Shown here: piece after piece, positions 59,306-64,000 of the stretch
Position numbering within the stretch: the first letter of the stretch is position 1
Layout of the letters: each line of letters opens with the position of its first letter
Assembly: GCF_036825535.1 (NCBI RefSeq)
Contig: NZ_CP098813.1
Location: 806,001-870,000 of the forward strand
DNA from: Parasalinivibrio latis
GTDB taxonomy: Bacteria; Pseudomonadota; Gammaproteobacteria; Enterobacterales; Vibrionaceae
Direction: 5' to 3'
Length of the DNA stretch: 64,000 nucleotides
The notes under the pieces: generated by a model
Databases searched by the model: none
What the model was told of the DNA's origin: nothing
Seen by the model: the letters and a program-made list of their open reading frames with translations, nothing else
Program-made: the position numbers and the translations under genes

Positions 59306-61171
59306 ATGGATCAGTCTCTTCTTCCCAATATCTTTGATTTCCTTTCCCGCACCGACCCCTTTGATACGCTCTCCCCTGAAGAAAGGGAAAAGCTGGCGGC
59401 ATCGGTGGATATTTCCTATCTGGCTCAGGGTGACAAACTGGATGGAAACCGAATTGTCGGTACCGGTTTATATATGGTGCGCACCGGCGCCGTTGAACAA
59501 CGCTATCCGGACGGTGCGCTCCGCGCTCGCCTCGGTAGCGGAGATCTGTTCGGGTTCAGCCAGATGCACCGCCACGGCGAGTGCGAATACGCATTGGTCG
59601 CACTTGAGAATACGCTGCTGTACCTGATTCCCCGGCAGGTGCTGGACAGATTGATTGCCGAGAACCCGGCGGTCAGCCACTACTTTGCTGCTACAGAAGG
59701 CGTACGTCTGGCAAGCAGCAAGCAAAATGATATCTGGGGTGGGAACAACAGCCTCTACCTCAGTACCGTGGGCAGCACGTTAAACCGGACCGTGGTCAGG
59801 GTGACACCGGATATGTCAATCCGCGAAGCTGCGCAGGAGATGGTGCGGCTTCACCGTTCAAGTGCGCTGGTCATGGACGGCGATACCCTGGTCGGCATTG
59901 TGACCGACAGGGACATGACCAAGCGCGTGGTGGCAGAAGGTCTGGATATCAGCCTGCCGGTTTCTTCTGTAATGACGGACATGCCGGTTGCCATTGACAG
60001 TGAAGCCCCTCTCATCCGGGCCGTTGAACAGATGATGCAGCACAACGTGCGCAGTTTGCCGGTCTTGGAAAACGGTAAAGTGGCGGGTGTGATGACCGCA
60101 ACCAGCCTCGTCCAGAAAAGCCAGATCCAGGCGGTTTACCTGATTAGCCGCATCTACCGGCAGGAAAGCATTGCTGACCTGAAAATACTGGCAGTGCAGC
60201 GCCAGTCGGTTTACGAAACGCTGGTAGAAAACGGCGTTCATCCCCGTACTGTCTTGCAGATGATGACGCTGATTGCAGACGCTTTTAACAAGCGCCTGTT
60301 ACAGCTTGGCGAGCGGGCGCTTGGCAGCCCGCCTTGTGATTACGCCTGGATAGTGGCGGGGTCCCATGCCCGGAATGAAATGCACTGCCTTTCGGACCAG
60401 GACAGCGGCATTGTGCTCGGGTGCGAGCCGGATGAGCACCAGAGCAGATATTTTCAGGCACTGGCAGAATTTGTCTGTAATGGCATGGATGAGTGTGGTT
60501 ATCCACTGTGTACCGGCTATATGATGGCAACCAATTCTAAGTGGTGTAATTCCCTGCAAGGCTGGCAGCGTCATTACCGGGAATGGGTGATGCAACCGGA
60601 GGCGGAAAGCCTGCTCAACATCAGCGTGTTCCTTGATACTCGTTTTCTCTATGGCAATGAGAAACTGGCTGAGATGTTAAGAGCGACGGTTCAACAATAC
60701 ACCCGGGACAACCGCCGCTTTCTTGCGGTACTGGTGGCAAACTCCCTTCGAGTAAACCCGCCATTGGGTATGTTCCGGCAGTTTGTCCTGGCAAAAGACG
60801 GCGAGAACCGGAACGTATTCAACATCAAAAAGCAGGCGATAAACCTGTTGGTAGAGCTCGCCCGAATCTACGCTCTGGCAGCGAACAGCGGTGAAACCGG
60901 AACAGAAGAGCGGCTTGGTGCCGCAGCAGCCGCCGGGGTGATCAGCGAGGAAAGCCGGAAGGAGCTTACCGAAGCATTCCACTTTATTTGTCAGGTGCGT
61001 TTCCACCACCAACGAAGCGCAATCGGGCGAGGGGAGGTGGCGTCAAATAATATCGTCCCGGCCTGGCTGACCCAGTTTGAGCGAAACCACCTGAAGGACG
61101 CATTCCGGATTATTGCCCGAACTCAGGAAGCAGCAATGCAGCGTTTCAGTGCCCGAGGGGTGCTTAGATGA
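59306..61171 (+). CDS. Cyclic-nucleotide-binding/CBS/DUF294 putative nucleotidyltransferase
   Basis: 621 residues from MDQSLLPNIFDFLSRTDPF; the ribosome site is weak (CTGGA). Domains: cNMP-binding (about 15-130), paired CBS (about 155-275: VSSVMTDMPVAIDSEAPLIRAVEQMMQHNVRSLPVLENGKVAGVMT), nucleotidyltransferase DUF294 (about 290-440, VAGSHARNEMHCLSDQDSGIVLG with the DxD metal site) and DUF294 C-terminal (about 470-615). It is a GlnD-like architecture and often sits beside a DnaQ-type exonuclease and acetate or solute symporter genes. The first base of the exonuclease start overlaps its stop by 4 bp. Possibly it modifies transporter or metabolic activity in response to nucleotides. Confidence 0.88.
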   Translation: MDQSLLPNIFDFLSRTDPFDTLSPEEREKLAASVDISYLAQGDKLDGNRIVGTGLYMVRTGAVEQRYPDGALRARLGSGDLFGFSQMHRHGECEYALVALENTLLYLIPRQVLDRLIAENPAVSHYFAATEGVRLASSKQNDIWGGNNSLYLSTVGSTLNRTVVRVTPDMSIREAAQEMVRLHRSSALVMDGDTLVGIVTDRDMTKRVVAEGLDISLPVSSVMTDMPVAIDSEAPLIRAVEQMMQHNVRSLPVLENGKVAGVMTATSLVQKSQIQAVYLISRIYRQESIADLKILAVQRQSVYETLVENGVHPRTVLQMMTLIADAFNKRLLQLGERALGSPPCDYAWIVAGSHARNEMHCLSDQDSGIVLGCEPDEHQSRYFQALAEFVCNGMDECGYPLCTGYMMATNSKWCNSLQGWQRHYREWVMQPEAESLLNISVFLDTRFLYGNEKLAEMLRATVQQYTRDNRRFLAVLVANSLRVNPPLGMFRQFVLAKDGENRNVFNIKKQAINLLVELARIYALAANSGETGTEERLGAAAAAGVISEESRKELTEAFHFICQVRFHHQRSAIGRGEVASNNIVPAWLTQFERNHLKDAFRIIARTQEAAMQRFSARGVLR

Positions 61172-61902
61172 TCGGGAGGCTCCGTACAGCGCTTGCGAGC
61201 CGTCACCCATTGGCAAAGTTGGAAAAACAGCGGCAGCAACTGCTCGAAAAAGGCCAGGTACCGGCACCGTTGTTACCCCTTTACCAAGTGCCGGTCCCCC
61301 AGGCTGATGCCCGTTGGGAAACGCTGTCTTTTCTGGTGCTGGATTTTGAAACCTCCGGACTGGATCCGTCTAAAGACCGGATCCTTTCAATAGGATATGT
61401 CAGCGTTGAAAACAGTGTGCTGAAACTGTCCTCCGCAAAACATATCTATGTCGATGGCGGCGTTGAGGTCTGCCCGGAGGCGGCTGTTATCAATCATATT
61501 ACGCCGCAAAACCTCGCCGGAGGTTGTTCAGATCAGGAAGGGATTTCGCATCTGGTCAGGCAAATGGCCGGGAAAGTTGTTATCGCCCATGGTAGTGCCA
61601 TTGAGCGGGGCTTTTTGCATCAGGCGCTTGGTATCAATATCGACTTCCCATTGCCTGTGGTCTGGCTTGATACGCTGATGCTGGAAAGATCGCTGGCGGT
61701 TAACCGGGGATGCAGTAAAAAAGATTTCCGGCTTTGCACCTTACGGGAGCAAAAAGGGTTGCCGGCATACCATGCCCACAATGCCCTGGTCGATGCCGTT
61801 GCTACCGGAGAGCTGTTTCTGGTACTGGTTCGGGAAATTTTGGGCCGGGAAAAACCGATACTGGGGCCACTTTTTATCCGTTCATGTTACGGGAGACCAT
61901 GA
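61168..61902 (+). CDS. DnaQ-like 3'-5' exonuclease
   Basis: 244 residues, start overlapping the DUF294 stop by 4 bp. Exonuclease I motif is FLVLDFETSGLDPSKDRILSIGYVSVE (about 50-76), with the Asp-Glu pair. Exo II is VINHITPQNL...VIAHGSAIERGFLHQALG, where Glu replaces the usual Asp. Exo III is AYHAHNALVDAVATGEL, DEDDh type with His-x4-Asp. A 40-residue N-terminal extension is basic. The pairing with a DUF294 protein is common in gamma-proteobacteria; the joint role is unknown. Confidence 0.88.
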   Translation: MIGRLRTALASRHPLAKLEKQRQQLLEKGQVPAPLLPLYQVPVPQADARWETLSFLVLDFETSGLDPSKDRILSIGYVSVENSVLKLSSAKHIYVDGGVEVCPEAAVINHITPQNLAGGCSDQEGISHLVRQMAGKVVIAHGSAIERGFLHQALGINIDFPLPVVWLDTLMLERSLAVNRGCSKKDFRLCTLREQKGLPAYHAHNALVDAVATGELFLVLVREILGREKPILGPLFIRSCYGRP

Positions 61903-62329
61903 AACAGGCATTTCAAAAAGTGGCGTCATTGAGCTTGGTTTGGGTGATGAGAACCCGGGATTTTTGCATAGGTAAATGTGTTCTGGTCTGCGATAAAGTT
62001 CATTCGGTCATGCCTTCAACTCACGGTTTTTACCGGTGTTTTCACTTCCTGCTTCGTCATTACAGCTGAAACCCCGTAGTGATCACGAAATGAAATAAAT
62101 GAACTAAATTGCATTGTGTGTGAAATATATATTTCGTATAAAGATTGCATATTCAGACGGGGAAGCATTTCCCCGGTATGTGTCCCGGCTACCCCAATCA
62201 TCGGGAATGGGTTGAACAACGCCAGATTCAGTCATTTCGGCACTATATTCAAAGTATTCGACACAAAACGGTGTTTGCATTCCGTGAGTAGCCTTCCCAT
62301 CACTGTTGGATGTTTCAAGGAGTTTATCA
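61903..62329 (+). promoter_or_regulatory. iolC upstream region, 427 bp without a gene
   Basis: No coding sequence supported. It contains the operator at 62121-62136 and a nearby GAAATGAAATAAATG half-site (62088). No terminator for the exonuclease gene is evident. Confidence 0.55.
62121..62136. promoter_or_regulatory. Putative inositol-regulator operator before iolC
   Basis: TGAAAT-ATAT-ATTTCG with a perfect 14-bp palindromic core (GAAATATATATTTC), matching the sites before iolD and iolG. Confidence 0.65.
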
Positions 62330-64000
62330 ATGGGCAGTGAAAAGCAGTTTGATGTGATTTGTATGGGCAGAATCGCCGTCGATCTCTATGGACAGCAGAT
62401 TGGTTCCCGTCTTGAGGATATGGGCAGCTTTGCCAAATACCTCGGGGGATCATCAGGCAACGTGGCTTACGGTACAGCCCGCCAGGGGCTGAAATCCTCC
62501 ATGCTTGCCCGGGTGGGGGATGAACATATGGGACGCTTCTTGCGCGAGGAGTTGGTTAATGTCGGCTGTGATACCAGCCATTTGATTACCGACACAGAAC
62601 GCCTGACCGGCCTGGTGATTCTGGGCATCAAGGATGAGGACACCTTCCCGCTGATTTTCTACCGTGACAACTGCGCTGATATGGCGATCACGCGAGAAGA
62701 CTTTACGGAAGACTATATTGCATCGGCGCGTTGTCTGGCGATTACCGGAACCCACCTTTCCCACCCCAAAACCCGCGATGCGGTGCTGACAGCATTGGAA
62801 TATGCCCGTCGCAACGGGGTGAAAACGGCCATTGATATTGACTACCGCCCGGTGCTTTGGGGCCTGACGTCTCTGGGAGACGGAGAAACGCGTTTCATTG
62901 AATCCGGCCAGGTGACGGAACAGCTACAGGAAGTGCTTGGCTTGTTTGACCTGATTGTGGGGACCGAAGAGGAATTCCATATTGCCGGTGGCTCGACAGA
63001 CACGATCGAAGCCCTCCGCAAAGTGCGGGAGCTGACAGGTGCAGAACTGGTTTGCAAGCGAGGCCCGTTGGGGTGCAGTGTCTTTACCGGAGACATTCCG
63101 GATACCCTGGATGAGGGGATTACCGTTAAAGGTGTGCGGGTGGAAGTGCTGAACGTCCTTGGCGCGGGAGATGCCTTTATGTCCGGCCTGCTGCGCGGTT
63201 ACCTTAACGGGGAAGGTTGGGAAAAAGCCTGTGCTTATGCCAACGCCTGTGGCGCGTTGGTAGTGTCTCGCCACGGCTGCGCCCCGGCAATGCCGACAAA
63301 AACTGAGTTGGATAACTACCTGGCACGCGCAAATGACGTACCCCGTCCGGATTTGGATGCTGAACTGAATCACCTGCACCGTGTCACAACGCGCCGGCAA
63401 ACCTGGGGCGAATTGTGTGTGATGGCGTTTGACCACCGCATCCAATTTATCGATATGGCCCGTGAAGCCGGTGCCGATATCAGCCAGATAAAACCGCTGA
63501 AAAAACTGATTCTTCAAGCCTGTTGCGAAGTTGCAGAGGAAGCAGGGTTACAGGGCAGGGCCGGCCTGTTGTGCGACAGCACGTTCGGGCAGGACGTGCT
63601 TAACGAAATGACAGGCTCCGGATGGTGGATTGGCCGCCCGGTAGAGTTACCCGGATCCCGCCCGTTGACACTGGAGCACGGCAACATTGGCTCCCAGCTT
63701 ATTGACTGGCCGCTGGAGCATGTTGTGAAGTGTCTGGTCTTCTACCATCCGGAAGATGCCCATGCGCTGCGCCTTGAGCAGGAAGCCAAGGTGAAAGAGG
63801 TCTACCAGGCCTGCTGTAAGTCGGGTCATGAGTTACTGGTGGAAGTGATTTTACCTGCCGATATGGTGCGCTGCGATGATAACTACCTTCGTGCCGTCAA
63901 GCGTATTTACAACATCGGCATCAGGCCGGACTGGTGGAAACTGCCGCCAATGGCCTCAGAGAGCTGGGCAGAGTTTGGTGCGCTGGTGGAAGCGCGGGAT
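62330..64000 (+). CDS. iolC: 5-dehydro-2-deoxygluconokinase fused to DUF2090 (IolC-type), 3' end outside window
   Basis: 557 codons are open and the gene runs past the window edge. AAGGAG lies seven bases before ATG. The PfkB sugar-kinase domain (about 1-325) has FDVICMGRIAVDLYGQQ, YLGGSSGNVAYGTARQGLKSSMLARVGDEHMGRFL, and the ATP site LNVLGAGDAFMSGLLRGYLNG with the catalytic Asp. The second part (about 350 on) is DUF2090, TIM-barrel with QTWGELCVMAFDHRIQFIDMAREAGAD and ELLVEVILP; it resembles the DKGP aldolase fold. The kinase phosphorylates 5-dehydro-2-deoxy-gluconate in inositol catabolism. The fused form is known in Proteobacteria. Confidence 0.93.
   Translation, partial: MGSEKQFDVICMGRIAVDLYGQQIGSRLEDMGSFAKYLGGSSGNVAYGTARQGLKSSMLARVGDEHMGRFLREELVNVGCDTSHLITDTERLTGLVILGIKDEDTFPLIFYRDNCADMAITREDFTEDYIASARCLAITGTHLSHPKTRDAVLTALEYARRNGVKTAIDIDYRPVLWGLTSLGDGETRFIESGQVTEQLQEVLGLFDLIVGTEEEFHIAGGSTDTIEALRKVRELTGAELVCKRGPLGCSVFTGDIPDTLDEGITVKGVRVEVLNVLGAGDAFMSGLLRGYLNGEGWEKACAYANACGALVVSRHGCAPAMPTKTELDNYLARANDVPRPDLDAELNHLHRVTTRRQTWGELCVMAFDHRIQFIDMAREAGADISQIKPLKKLILQACCEVAEEAGLQGRAGLLCDSTFGQDVLNEMTGSGWWIGRPVELPGSRPLTLEHGNIGSQLIDWPLEHVVKCLVFYHPEDAHALRLEQEAKVKEVYQACCKSGHELLVEVILPADMVRCDDNYLRAVKRIYNIGIRPDWWKLPPMASESWAEFGALVEARD

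Overview
The window is chromosomal DNA of a marine gamma-proteobacterium, most likely a Vibrionaceae member of the Grimontia/Enterovibrio/Photobacterium type. This rests on the 16S rRNA sequence, an rRNA operon with Glu-Lys-Val-Ala tRNAs in the spacer, several chemoreceptors, and the catabolic gene content. Genus assignment is an inference; no database was searched.

Layout. 1-420: 3' part of a DUF1097 membrane protein gene. 643-2747: VOC and SnoaL-like small enzymes divergent from a LysR gene. 2832-6404: inducible ornithine decarboxylase and putrescine/ornithine antiporter (speF-potE). 6707-7153: an unrecognised small HTH/zinc-ribbon protein. 7154-14019: a complete rRNA operon (promoter, boxA, 16S, four spacer tRNAs, 23S, 5S, tRNA-Asp), followed by a ~119-bp tandem repeat that carries a terminator in each copy. 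14438-28233: a catabolic island for a quaternary-ammonium or sulfonium compound. It contains a LysR regulator, an 850-residue fused class III CoA-transferase of DddD architecture, a DMT exporter, a GlxA/CdhR-type AraC regulator, an SDR, a CaiD-like hydratase, an acyl-CoA dehydrogenase, an NDP-forming acyl-CoA synthetase, a CaiT-like BCCT transporter and a 3-hydroxyacyl-CoA dehydrogenase. 28462-33193: nanE with a three-gene sugar ABC importer (no ATPase) and a divergent GntR regulator. 33930-37630: glycolate oxidase glcDEF. 37737-39996: a VOC protein, a MITE-like element, and a YCII protein with an ECF42-type sigma factor. 40461-44989: a periplasmic binding protein and a large chemoreceptor. 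45274-51720: the ebg locus (ebgR, ebgA, ebgC, APC permease). 51979-53541: Aer-like receptor. 53930-64000: myo-inositol catabolism genes (iolD, iolG, Na+/solute symporter, iolC) with a DUF294/exonuclease pair inserted among them.

How the genes work together. The window is a string of separately regulated uptake-and-degradation modules around one rRNA operon. Three palindromes of form TGAAAT-N4-ATTTCA precede iolD, iolG and iolC and look like the operator of one inositol repressor encoded outside the window. A TTTTASTAAAA palindrome precedes both ebgR and ebgA. A dre-like GGTCTAGACC lies beside the GntR gene. Three TGTCGTC direct repeats spaced 21 and 42 bp lie between the divergent hydratase and acyl-CoA dehydrogenase genes and fit an AraC-family regulator.

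The most interesting part is 14.4-28.2 kb. It combines a DMSP-lyase-type (DddD-like) tandem CoA-transferase with what otherwise looks like an oxidative carnitine/gamma-butyrobetaine pathway that lacks its final cleavage enzyme.
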